Assembly (NCBI GenBank): GCA_030549775.1
Contig: CM060180.1
Span: 27,733,590-27,797,589 of the forward strand
Direction: 5' to 3'
From: Tamarix chinensis
Taxonomy: Eukaryota > Streptophyta > Magnoliopsida > Caryophyllales > Tamaricaceae
Length of the DNA: 64,000 bases
Shown here: piece after piece, positions 25,701 to 35,440 of the stretch
Layout of the letters: the number at the start of each line of letters is the position of its first letter
How positions within the stretch are numbered: the stretch's first letter is position 1
Position numbers and translations under genes: made by a program
The notes under the pieces: generated by a model
Seen by the model: only the letters and a program-made list of their open reading frames with translations
Databases searched by the model: none
Told to the model about the DNA's origin: nothing

Positions 25701-27790
25701 TGATTGTCTATGTCTAGACCTCCCCAGACCTGCTAGAGGCAGGACTTGTATTGGCAGTTGTATAATTGAGTACCTAAGTTGCTCATATGGCTACTTGCAA
25801 ATTGGCCTCCCTAAGCTCATGTCAGGGAGTTATATATTATTTGATTTAGTTTAATCGTTTGTTCTATGGGTTATGTTTTCCTAGGCTTTTGTACATGACA
25901 ATGAGGGCCTTATTCTTCAGTAGCTTTATCCAAGTTTCATTAACATCCTGCCCCACCCCCAAAAAAAAAATTAGAGAAAATAATACTGTGCATCCAACCT
26001 GACCCAAATTACTCTTTTATTTTGTAGATGGGTGCACCATTTGGTGTACTGTCTATGTTTAAGATTAGAACCTTCTCAGCTTTATTTTGACGGTTCACGA
26101 ATCATATTTTCATTTTTTGGCTTATCTTTCTATGATTATCACTTCAGCTTCATCCCCCTCCCCCCAAAACACTTTGGCACCATTGGTATTTTGGATGCTC
26201 ATCTCTGGCTTGTGCAACATTGTCAGTATATGATCGTTGGGTTTACTGATCTGTATACTTCTTGTTTTTTCTCACTATTGCCCACTATATTATTTTGAAG
26301 GTTGTTTTCTTTGGTGACAATGTCCCCAAAGCTAGAGCAGATCGAGCAATGGAGGCTGCAAAAGGTTGTGATGCCTTCCTTGTTGTTGGGTCCTCTTTAA
26401 TGACAATGTCTGCCTTCCGACTAGTAAGGTATTATTGGTTTTTATTTTGATTTCAGAAGTTAAGGGAAGCATTTTCTTGGAGAAACACCTTTAGCTATTC
26501 CTGTCTTTTTTTTTTATTTCTATGAACTTCTCTTCTTCTGGTGGATCTTGATGAATATATTTGTTTTTCATCTGCATTCATCTAGAAACCTGCAGATCTG
26601 TGCATTCCTTATTCACTCATGAACTTTGTATTTTGGATATCCCATTTCATGCTTAGTTACATATTTGTTCAATCTTCCTCTAGTGTATGTAGAATATACT
26701 CCCTTTAGAAGCTAGACCCTTTTTTGTGTAATAAATAACATGTAACAGGGCAGAGACGTATTGCTGCCATGCTGCCATGGAATGAACTCTGCTAAAATGC
26801 AAAAGATGTTGACCCTGCCAATATGATTTTTATGGAATATGATACTAGGGAATGAAATTCTCAACCTCATCCTTTCTGGCATATATTATTTAATTAACTC
26901 GTGTTTTCTGTTATGGAAAATGTATGATCATGATTTTTATTTTTTTGGAAAGAAAAATGCAAAAAGTGGACTTGTGGATGCACATTGCAGATCTATGATA
27001 AGCAAGAATGATGAGACCTGATCAAATGTTCCCCTTGAACATAAGTCTACTCTTGTTTTAGAGGAAACCAAATGCTAGTCTTGAAATTTGGTTGAACTAG
27101 AATTTGCAAAAGAGCCGGATTGCTGTGGGATCTTGTTGACATTGAATGTGTTTGTCAGTTTGACAATATAATTTAGGAAATGCAAAAGTATCTTGGAGTT
27201 CTGCTTGTGTTTGCCCGTACATTAGTATCTCTGGACAACCAGAGAGGCTTATGCATATGTCGTTGATGTTCAGAACAATGTTATTCTTATTAATGCAAGT
27301 GTTGATCTTTCAATTTGAATGCAACTTGAGTGTTTGTAAGCACAGATCACTGTTGTGAACAAATTTCTCACATCAGTACAATCCTAAAATGAATTTGTTG
27401 TTGCAGCATTGCTCCCTTGGTTTTCGTAACAGAAAAAATTGGAAAGCGGATACAGTTTGAGATCAAAATACACTGTTCCATCTTTGTTTTCCATTATTAT
27501 TAATTAATTCTGAAAAATCATCTTTGATTTTGAATACAACAGAGCAGCTCACGAGGCGGGTGCATCTACAGCGATTGTGAGTGTTGGTCCCACAAGGGCT
27601 GATGACTTTGTGCGTTTGAAGATTAACGCTAGATGCGGAGAGGTATTTTACTTGATAGAAACTTCGTATTTGATTTTGTTTGCAAATTGGTCCCAGATGA
27701 CAATCTAATAGTAGGTGCAATGGTTCAATGTTATAGATACTGCCGAGATTGCTTAATAGTGGATCCCTTAGCGTCCCAGGTGTTCAATGA
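16759..27790 (+). CDS. SRT2: NAD-dependent sirtuin deacylase, plant SRT2 / SIRT4-like (class II), 11 coding exons
   Basis: Coding exons: 16759-16800, 18197-18239, 18491-18728, 19076-19141, 22677-22722, 23108-23268, 23341-23470, 25388-25552, 26301-26428, 27543-27642, 27737-27790. They sum to 1173 nt, in frame, 390 aa. All introns are GT..AG. The NAD pocket is [14 protein letters not shown] (about 116-129) and TQNVDR (194-199). The catalytic His is in LELHG (H212). Zinc cysteines are C220/C223 and C287/C290. FFGDNVP (300-306) and [12 protein letters not shown] follow. The family removes acyl groups from lysines using NAD. Arabidopsis SRT2 is mainly mitochondrial. The Arg-rich, acid-poor first 14 residues ([14 protein letters not shown]) fit a presequence. 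Exon 1 is the least certain part: an alternative start is ATG 18197 in exon 2. The C-terminus GSLSVPGVQ resembles the plant family end. Intron 4 (19142-22676) is filled by MULE sequence. Confidence 0.9.
18266..18401. mobile_element. Tourist-like MITE (PIF/Harbinger type), 136 bp, in sirtuin intron 2
   Basis: The ends GGCTTCATTTAGACGAGGAA and, on the opposite strand, GGCTTCATTTGGATGGGAA form terminal inverted repeats. They are flanked on both sides by TTA (18263-18265 and 18402-18404), the target duplication of PIF/Harbinger MITEs. The internal sequence is also self-complementary around TTTAAGAGGG. It does not touch an exon. Confidence 0.75.
19276..20012 (+). pseudogene. MULE transposase C-terminal remnant, plus orientation (arm 1 of an inverted repeat)
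   Basis: Broken reading frames match the C-terminal half of MuDR/MULE transposases. SWCRVFFSS sits near 19276-19310. A longer frame at 19351-19590 carries [14 protein letters not shown] and the SWIM-like region ending [17 protein letters not shown] zinc-knuckle relic ([12 protein letters not shown], first Cys position mutated) lies near 19870-19905. Several SWIM and knuckle cysteines are lost and stops interrupt it, so it is dead. The DNA aligns throughout with the reverse complement of 20055-20790. The copy lacks about 40 bp near 19310 that the other arm keeps. It contains no N-terminal transposase part. Confidence 0.8.
19986..20078. repeat. Hairpin at the centre of the inverted MULE repeat
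   Basis: GAAGCATCGACTATCAACTT (from about 19987) is mirrored by AAGTTGATAGACGATGCTTC (ending about 20076), with about 45 bases between them. This is the symmetry point of the larger inverted repeat. Confidence 0.85.
20055..22110 (-). pseudogene. MULE (MuDR-type) transposase pseudogene, minus orientation (includes arm 2 of the inverted repeat)
   Basis: Read from 22110 downward, pieces occur in the correct MULE order. First is an N-terminal PB1-like region ([20 protein letters not shown], 22070-21990). Next is the MuDR-type DNA-binding region ([14 protein letters not shown], about 21510-21450). Then comes the catalytic-core start [26 protein letters not shown] (about 21185-21095), followed by [11 protein letters not shown] (near 20790) with an LDNN-type motif, and a zinc-knuckle relic [10 protein letters not shown] (about 20180). 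Frameshifts and stops separate them, so the gene is inactive. It lies wholly in intron 4 of the sirtuin gene, antisense to it. Mutator-type terminal inverted repeats and a 9-bp duplication were not recognised. Confidence 0.8.
24726..25250. mobile_element. hAT-like non-autonomous element in sirtuin intron 7
   Basis: It is flanked by GATCAGTG (24718-24725) and GATTAGTG (25251-25258), an 8-bp duplication with one mismatch as expected for hAT elements. The ends are loosely inverted: AGGACTGTTAATGAGCCAA on the left and, on the opposite strand, AGGGTTGTTAATAAACCAAA on the right. No transposase is present. Confidence 0.6.
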
Positions 27791-28189
27791 TGATGCCATA
27801 GGTAATTATAACCCTTCCAGATTTCAGAAATTTGTCTTGTCCTATAGTTCGAAAAGTGAACCCCATAACTGTGAATATATATGTATATTTCTTGCATAGG
27901 AGGCGATACTCATTTCTCGCTGAACTGAAATTCTTATTCTGGTAAACCTTGGGCCAGAACCCGTCCTTGCAGATGGAGTGCTCGGTTATTTGTATTTATT
28001 CTCCCCCTCCCCCTTATTGAATCAAAGAATCCTGAAATATGTGTTACCTTGAGGCGTATACAACAATTGTACTTATGCTGTGGCAAAGCCAGTTCCGGAA
28101 CCATGGGTATTGTTATATAGAAAATAAATTTTTACTCCCTAAAAAATAATTTCCGAAAGTGACCTAATAATTTAACTAACATCGCATTG

Positions 28190-28340
28190 GTAAAATTTAC
28201 CCAAGGCCGACCTTTCCATCGGTATAAAATGCCGATGCTTGTCCATTTTCATCGGTAGAAAATGCCGAAAAGCCAATACCATTTGGCTTATCAGCACTAA
28301 TTGCCGATGCCTCCAACCCCCTTTTTTTTTTTTTTCAAAA
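28190..28340. repeat. CATCGGTA..TGCCGATG palindromic motifs, CACTA-like
   Basis: Two near-palindromic motifs (28217-28237 and 28250-28270) share CATCGGTA followed by AAAATGCCGA. Short inverted CCGATG/CATCGG motifs of this kind are typical of subterminal repeats of En/Spm (CACTA) elements. No CACTA terminus was located, so only a fragment can be claimed. Confidence 0.35.
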
Positions 28341-28827
28341 AACAGCTACGGGAGCGATTTAAGCCCGTGGCCGTGCCTGTACCAAATCAATTTCTATAAC
28401 AATGCGGGGGGATTGGCTGATTGTAGTCGAGACTAGTGATAGCTTAAAAAAACAGTCACATGCATTTACCAACCAAAAGAAACAATACTATTTACTAAAA
28501 AAAAACACTCTTGAGAACGGGTTTCACATCATAATTCAAGCAGCAAAAACAAAGATCAAGAGTACGAACACCACAAAATAGTTGTATACTCCCATCACAA
28601 TATCCGAACTGTAATCCTAAGAAACACACTCATGCTACATACGGAGATTTATTTGCAACACTTACGAATGTAGCATAAGCGTGCACATAAATCAACATAA
28701 AAAAACAACAAATCCAAGTAGAATATAACAGCTTGCTTCAAGCAATTATTTAAATCCATGGTTCAGTTTGGTCCTGAATGGTAAATGGCAGCAAATCAGC
28801 AGAACCAGCTGTGAAAGCATGCGATGC

Positions 28828-29760
28828 TTAGTTTTGCAATTTTCGACTCCTCTTCTCTTCACTGCCTGACTTGGAAAATCTCCCTCGGAGGATTTGCAGA
28901 GCCACCTCCATTTTTACGCCTTTAAGAGCCATAAGGTCCATGGCATGATAAAGCACGCCTGCCATCTTCGAGGCAGCTCGATACTTCACATTATCCTCCA
29001 GCGTACGACATAACTCATCTGCTTCTCCCTTGAGATACAACGTCAAATGCAGCTATCCAGTTGTTCAGCCCAAGAATCATGCAGATCGAGATACATAAGT
29101 TTAGAGCAAAGCAATGGGCTGTCCAGCAATAATTTATTTGTCCAAGAGGGCTTCCCATCTTTAGGTATTGATTCCTTCTGCTGGGATATTATTGATTCCA
29201 ACGAATACAAGCTAGTCATAGCCAACTTATTTTCGTCAACTTGCACATCGTTAGCACACAAATTAAGACCAGAGTTCCATCAGAATAAATTCCTAAGCCA
29301 CAAAGGTAACAGTCAGAAGATATCCACCTCTAGATCTTGCATTATGTTGGACACTGAAGTATAATAGGAAGTTTTTGCCCCCGTGTGACAGCTTGGGCCA
29401 TCAGACTTCTCAAGGTATATCACCTAGAACACTAAGATCATTAGAAACTAGAAATTAATAGTTATTTTTGAATCAAAATAAGTTAGTATCAGATCCTCAA
29501 AATAAACTTACAGAGACACGATCACAGCCCATAAAGGTGTCATGCACATTGATAAAATTCATGGAAGTCTCTCCCTTGGTCCATAACCTTGACCTTGACG
29601 GCTTGACCTGCTATAGAGTGATGCCTTATGAGACAACAATGTCGTAGCTAATGCATCCTTGTTCACAAAGCCTTGCCTTAAAATGGCTGTTGTGTCAACA
29701 CTTTGAGCTATAGCCATCGCCAAACCTATTTCATCCCACTTCACACTATCTAACAATTTG
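28828..29760 (-). pseudogene. HISN2: HISN2-like (HisI-HisE, phosphoribosyl-AMP cyclohydrolase / phosphoribosyl-ATP pyrophosphatase) pseudogene
   Basis: The functional enzyme performs the second and third steps of histidine synthesis in plastids. On the minus strand four exon-like pieces follow the family order: 29760-29512 (LLDSVKWDEIGLAMAIAQ.. then SRS), 29423-29328 (VIYLEKSDGPSCHTG), 29240-29097 (ENKLAMTSLYSLESI..GKPSWTNKLL) and 29028-28828 (GEADELCRTLEDN.. to a stop). Signs of decay: about 14 extra bases after SRS shift the frame before the WTKGETS motif; the expected DCD.DS metal site reads GCDRVS; the gap before GEADE is only 68 bases with no in-frame donor; and no start codon or transit peptide exists. 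The retrotransposon LTR begins 112 bp upstream of the first piece. It faces the sirtuin gene tail to tail. Confidence 0.75.
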
Positions 29761-29872
29761 CTAACCTAAAATTTGTCACACTCGTCTAGTGAAACAGTAA
29801 AGGAAGCTTAATCAACGAGCAAACATTTCATGGTTTGCTATTTTTAACTAACAAACACAGCCACTAAGAGTC

Positions 29873-30334
29873 TGCTATGAATTGACGTTAAGCAAACACA
29901 ACCGACTAAGGACCTGACTTAATTTCAATAATATTGCGACTGAATCAATAGAAATTCAATCAATTACAAAGTTTTCCTACTTTCAAGAGGTAGGAATGCT
30001 CTCCCCATTATTTCTCTCTGATTTTCGATGCTCCTTTCCAGCCCAACCCCCCTCTGTTTATCTTATAGCTTTAAAGAAGATATTCCTCATAACCACCTCC
30101 TTAAATTTCTCCTGAATATCTGTTAGAGAAATATTCGACATATCCATCCCTTAAATCTCTCCTAACCTGTATTTTTCACTAAAAACTTATAAATAAACTT
30201 TTACTAATAATAAAGCTACTAAAAAAGACTTAATATAAAGACTTTACTACCCTTAATGACTTTTCTGCTCAGCTGTTCGAGACCTCCTCCTGTTATATGT
30301 AAATATTACTAGTGGTTTAGGATGATTCATAACA
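29873..30334 (-). repeat. 3' LTR of the Ty3/gypsy element
   Basis: 462 bp. It aligns end to end with 34979-35440 with scattered substitutions. The outer terminus TGCTATGAATTGACG differs from TGTTATGAATTGAAG in the other LTR. Confidence 0.93.
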
Positions 30335-33300
30335 TTACCCCCAACCCAAAGATTCATCTTGTCCTTAAGGTGGAAAGAAGGAAACTGTTGATCTAAGGCC
30401 TCGAATTCCTCCCAAGTTGCTTCAAATGCTGGTAAATTCCTCCACTTGATCAAAACTTCAACCCTTGTTGTGCTTCCCATTTCTGACCCTTAACACTTCT
30501 TCTGGTTCTACTTCAAGAGTCAGATTCGGGGTGAGTTGAGGTGGAAGCTGGGGTGATGAAGGCAGACTGCTAATGGCCCCTTCAATTGAGAGACATGGAA
30601 TACTGGATGGATTCTTGCCGTAGAAGGGAGCTCTAATTTGTATGCTACTATCCCAATTTTCTGAATCACCTCAAATGGCCCATAATATATTGGTGCCAAT
30701 TTGTCAAATGGCCTCCTAGCCAAGGTCTGCTGCCTATAAGGTTGCAACTTTAAGTACACCCAATCCCCCACTTGGAAAGTCACCTCCCTTCTATGGGCAT
30801 CCTCTTGAACTTTCATTTTCTGTTGTGCTCGAATCAACCGGGCCTTTAAATCATCTAATATAGCATCCCTTTCTATTAGCTGTTCTTCTAAGGATTGTAC
30901 TGTCGTACTGCCGCGTTCATATCTCACCAACTATGGAGGACCCCGGCCATAGATAGCCTTAAAAGGTGAGCATCCAGTAGCTGAATGAATGGTTGTATTG
31001 TACCAAAACTCTGCCCATGGAAGCCACTTGGCCCAAGTTTTTGGTTAACCATTTATGAAACACCTCAAGTAAGTTTCCAGCCCCTTGTTCACCACCTCAG
31101 TCTGTCTATCTAATTGAGGATGATAGGCAGTACTTCTGTGAAGGGCAACTTGTTGGAGTCTAAAAAGCTCTTTCCAGAATATGCTCATAAATACCTTATC
31201 CCTATCTGACACAGTGGTGTTAGGATATCCATGTAGACGAACTATTTCTCTAGTGAAGAGACCAGCAATCGTCTAGGCAGAAAAGGGGTGTTTCAGACCC
31301 ACAAAGTGAGCATATTTCGATAACCTGTCTGCTACAACCAGAATGGTGTCTAACCCCAGAGACTTTGGCAGTCCTTCTATAAATTCCATGGAAATATCTT
31401 CTCATATCTGGTTTGGCACAGGCAGTGGCTAAAGCAATCCTGCTGGTGAGAGAGAAGAACTCTTTTGCTGTTGACAAACCGCACAAGGCTGTACATATTT
31501 GGTTACCGTCTTCCTCATTCCTGGCCAATACCACTCAGATGCTAATCTTTGATATGTTTTTAAGTCTCCAGAGTGACCACCTACAGGGGTGTCATGGTAC
31601 TCATGCAATAGGGACTTAACTAGTGGAGAGCAGCTAGGGATGACGAGTTGTCCCTTATACCTTAGGACATCATGCTCCAAAGTGTATCCTTTGGGAACCA
31701 CATTCCTAGCTACCAATTGTGCCTTGAGGTGCTGTATAAAAGGGGCCTGCTGAATCTGAGCCTGTAGGTCCCTCCACTGCATGCCTCCTGAACTCACCAA
31801 TGCCCCACATTCAGCCTTACTAGCAAATTCCCTTGATAAGGCATCAGCCACCTTATTCGAGGCCCCTAGCTTGTAAATGATATCAAAATCATACCCTAAC
31901 AACTTGCTTACCCATTTATGATATTATGAGCCTATCTCCCTCTGCTGCATTAAAAATCTGAGACTCTGTTGATCAGTGTGAATAAAGAACTTTCTTCCTA
32001 GCAAGTAGTGTCTCCATCTTTGTACTGCCAAGACTATTGCCATTAGCTCCTTCTCATAAATAGACTTGGCCCTTGCTCGAGGTCCCAATATCTTACTGAA
32101 AAATGCAATGGGATGTCCTGATTGTAACAAGACTGCTCCCACCCCAAACCCACTGGCATCAGTTTCTACTGTAAAAGGCAATTCGAAATTCGGCATAGCC
32201 AAGATAGGGGCTGCTGTCATGGCCCTCTTCAACTCTTCAAAGGCCCTTGTTGCATCTAATGACCATCCATAACTATCCTTCTTGAGTTGGTTAGTGAGGG
32301 GTGCATCTATAGTGGCATATTCTGCTATGAATTTTCTGTAATACCCAGTTAGACCAAGGAATCCTCTCAACTCCTTAAAGTTTCTGGGTATAGGCCAATC
32401 CACCATAGCTTGTATTTTCTCCTGGTCTACTGCCACTCCAGCCTTAGATATAATATGACCCAAGTAGGCCACCTGTGCCTTCCCAAACTCACATTTCTTC
32501 CCATTGGCATACAGCTGGTGTCGTGATAGGGTTTCTAACACTGTAGCCAAGTGATGCACATGTTGCTCCTAATCCCTACTATACACTAATATGTCATCAA
32601 AGAAAACTAACACAAACTTCCTCAAATAGGGCCTAAAACAGTATTCATTAAGGCTTGGAAGGTGGCTGGAGCGTTGGTGAGCCCAAAAGGCATCACCAAA
32701 AACTCATAATGTCCTTCATGAGTTCTGAAAGCTGTTTTAGGAACATCCAACTCCTTCACTCTGATCTGATGATAGCTAGACTTAAGATCCAGCTTAGAGA
32801 ACATTGTAGCCCCATGTAATTCATCCAATAATTCATTAATAATAGGGATGGGATATTTATCTGGAACAGTGACCTTGTTGAGGGCCCTATAATCTACACA
32901 AAACCTCCATGATCCATCCTTTTTTTTTTACCAACAATACTGGGCTAGAAAAAGGGCTAGTGGAGACTTGTATGATGCCTGCCTTTAACATATCAGAAAT
33001 CAGTTTTTCAATTTCATCTTTTTGAGTTTACTGGTACCTATATGGTCGTACGCTGACCGGATTGGTGCCTTCCTTTAGGACGATTGCATGCTCATGTCCC
33101 CTAGGTGGAGGAAGTCCCCAGGGCATTTGAAAGACTGACTTGTATTGCTGTAGGGTGTGCTGTAAGAAGGTGGGAACGTCTTCTATAATTTTCTCAGAAT
33201 TCTCAAGGTCTTTATTACCACACATTTGGTTGAACTCAACTAAGTACCCGTGTCCTTCCTTCCTCAAGATTCGTATCATAGCTTTTAAGGATACCTTGGT

Positions 33301-33702
33301 TCTACCCAAAGTAGGGTCTCCTCGCAGGGTTATGGCCTTTCCCCCCACCTGAAATCTCAGTGTTTGTGTCTTCCAATTGGCTGTCATGGTTCCTAACTTC
33401 TCCAGCCATTGTATTCCCAAAATCAAGTCAGAATTTCCTAAGGGTAGTGGAAGGAAATCCTCAATTATATTTACTTCCTGTAACTTTAGGGCCACTCCTC
33501 TATACATACCTTCCCCTTCTACTGCTTTCCCAGTACCCAGTGATACTCCAAATGCCTGAGTTCGATTCACTGGGATTCCTAATTTCTCCATCACCTCTAA
33601 AGAAATAAAGTTATGGGTTGCTCCTGGGTCAATCATCACCACTACCTCCTTCCCTTGCACCTTACCTACTAACTTCATTGTCTTTGAACTTGTGATCCCC
33701 AT
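30253..33702 (-). pseudogene. pol remnant (protease, RT, RNase H, integrase, chromodomain) of the Ty3/gypsy element
   Basis: Domains in order on the minus strand. Protease at about 33640, with active-site triplet region reading DPGATHNFIS where the family has DSGA or DTGA. Reverse transcriptase follows with LPPPRGHEHAI (33120-33060), [24 protein letters not shown] and a catalytic FFDD box near 32600. RNase H starts TVETDASGFGVGAVL (about 32165). The integrase zinc motif H..GGHSGD..CAVCQQQK ends near 31460. The integrase core follows, with [10 protein letters not shown] where MDFIEGLP is usual. The GPF/Y-type region is about 30650 and the chromodomain EVLIKWRNLPAFEATWEEF about 30455-30400. In-frame stops occur after PYRYQ (33028), just after the RT FFDD box, after the RNase H (31924) and within the integrase. 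It cannot encode a working polyprotein. The chromodomain overlaps the 3' LTR, as in many chromoviruses. Confidence 0.9.
30335..30347 (-). promoter_or_regulatory. Polypurine tract of the Ty3/gypsy element
   Basis: On the minus strand GGGTTGGGGGTAA lies immediately before the 3' LTR start TGTTATG, where plus-strand DNA priming occurs in LTR elements. Confidence 0.75.
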
Positions 33703-33739
33703 TACTGAGTTCAGAGAAACTTCTGTCTACACCAAGTCT

Positions 33740-34934
33740 GAGCAAGGTTCCTCAATTTCCTTAGGGATTGAAAATTCCAAACTTTCCTCAGTCTGCAATA
33801 CTGCCTCATCATCTTGGGGCAAAAGCGCACTCAGCTCCTTCCTTCTACACCTGTGATTAATTGATCACTTCTCATTACAGCAAAAACAAAGGCCCTGCTC
33901 TCATTTTTGCTGTAGTTCTTTCTCACTCAACCGTCTAACTGGGTGGAAGTTGGTTGGGTTGATCGTTTTCACTTGGGGGCTTAAGTGGGAATTTGTTGGA
34001 GTAGTGTGGTTATTTTTTCCAGCAATTGGTCCATACCCACTTCCTCTTTTGTGCGTTGACCCAGCCTTGATGCTCTCATTTACCTTCAGAACTAGATCCA
34101 TGGCCTGATCTAAAGTAGTAGGCCCAGTAGTCGCACTTCTGCCCTGTCCTCCCCTTTGAGCCCATTAATAAACTAACCCTTAGCAATTTCTTCAGGTACC
34201 CCGTCCAGAGGGGCCATTAGCTCAATAAATTTCCTTCGGTAGTTAGCAACCGATCCTTCCTGTTGGTGATCCAGCCACTGCTCATAGAGAGTGCCGGTGG
34301 ACATTGTTCGAAACTGCCGGAGCATCATCATTCTCATCTCCTCCCACCTTCGCAAAGGTCTCCTTTTATGATCATACTGATACTATAACAGAGCATCCCC
34401 TTCTAATGCTATCACAACAGCTTCAAGCTTCTCTTCTTCACCCAAGCAATAAAAATCAAAATATCGCTTAGCCCTTAATATCCACCCATCTGGGTTGGTC
34501 CCACTGAATAATGGTAAGTCAAGCTTTTTGCAGCGCCACTAGTTTCCCCCTCCTGCCCATCCGCCACCAATTCCCTCTCTTCCTCTACCCTCAGTGCTTG
34601 CTCCACCATATCCCAAGTTTCCCAGTGTGTGATCAGTGATTTTGAAGGTGGAGAGGGTATCACTTACCTCATCTCGAATCTGAGAGATCATTATTTCCTG
34701 GTTTTCCCTGGTACTGGAAATTTAGCCTTCTACCTTTACTGCCAGGGTGTTGAGATCCTCCCCTATTCCGGTAGTGGCTCTTTCTAGGCTTGTTGCAATC
34801 TGGGTAGCCAGGGTTTGCTGCAATTCATGTGTTGCACCATTCATTGCTGTCATCACTTGCTCTGATATTGAAGCCTTTAGAGACTCTAATTCCTGCTCCA
34901 ATTGATCGATCCTCTGGTTTTGGTTTGGAGCCAT
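33740..34934 (-). pseudogene. gag remnant of the Ty3/gypsy element
   Basis: It begins with an ATG at 34934 (MAPNQNQRIDQLEQELESLK), a short coiled-coil-like N-terminus, 28 bases after the primer site. A retrotransposon gag segment (MLRQFRTMSTGTLYEQWL..GSVANYRRKFIELM) lies at about 34330-34190. The zinc knuckle near 33893-33852 keeps C..CC and HRC, but a TGA stop replaces the residue after NEK. At least three stops or frame changes break the frame. Confidence 0.85.
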
Positions 34935-34962
34935 GGTGTGTTTCTCCTGCTTGGATCTTACT

Positions 34963-34974
34963 GCTCTGATACCA
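34963..34974 (-). promoter_or_regulatory. Primer binding site, initiator tRNA-Met
   Basis: The minus strand reads TGGTATCAGAGC four bases after the 5' LTR end. This is the standard plant initiator-methionine tRNA primer site of LTR retrotransposons. It is not a tRNA gene. Confidence 0.93.
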
Positions 34975-34978
34975 AATT

Positions 34979-35440
34979 TGTTATGAATTGAAGTTAAGCA
35001 AACACAACCGACTAAGGACCTGACTTAATTTCAATAATATTACAATTGAATCAATAGAAATTTAATCAATTACAAAGTTTTCCTACTTTCGAGAGGTAGG
35101 AATGCTCTCCCAATTATTTCTCTCTGATTTTCAATGCTCCTTTCCAGCCCAACCCCGCTTTATTTATCTTATAGCTTTAAGGAAGATATTCCTCATAACC
35201 ACCTCCTTAAATCTCTCGTGAATATCTGTTAGAGAAATATTCGACATATCCATCCCTTAAATCTCTCCTAACCTGTATTTTTCACTAAAAACTAATAACA
35301 AACTTTTACTAATAATAAAGCTACTAAAAAAAGACTTAATACAAAGACCTTACTATCCTTAATGACTTTTCTGCTCAGCTGTTCGAGACATCCTCCTGTT
35401 ATATGTAAATATTACCGGTGGTTTAGGATGATTCATAACA
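34979..35440 (-). repeat. 5' LTR of the Ty3/gypsy element
   Basis: 462 bp with intact TGTTATGAAT..ATTCATAACA ends, followed in transcription sense by the primer binding site. Confidence 0.93.

Larger units (their letters stand above)
29873..35440 (-). mobile_element. Ty3/gypsy chromovirus-type LTR retrotransposon, 5.57 kb, complete structure but coding-defective
   Basis: Two 462-bp LTRs (29873-30334 and 34979-35440) share the ends TGTTATGAAT..ATTCATAACA; the left copy's outer end has mutated to TGCTATGA. Flanking GAGTC (29868-29872) and AAGTC (35441-35445) look like a 5-bp target duplication with one mismatch. Coding runs on the minus strand: gag, protease, reverse transcriptase, RNase H, integrase and a C-terminal chromodomain. 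Small size, short LTRs and the chromodomain suggest a Reina-like clade (inference). Multiple stops and frameshifts make it non-autonomous. The two LTRs differ at scattered positions, so the insertion is not recent. Confidence 0.93.

Noticed and set aside
31413..33608. Plus-strand ORFs of 60-82 codons
   Set aside because: Antisense shadows of the retrotransposon pol region.
34963..34974. tRNA-like sequence TGGTATCAGAGC
   Set aside because: It is the primer binding site of the LTR element. No tRNA cloverleaf surrounds it.
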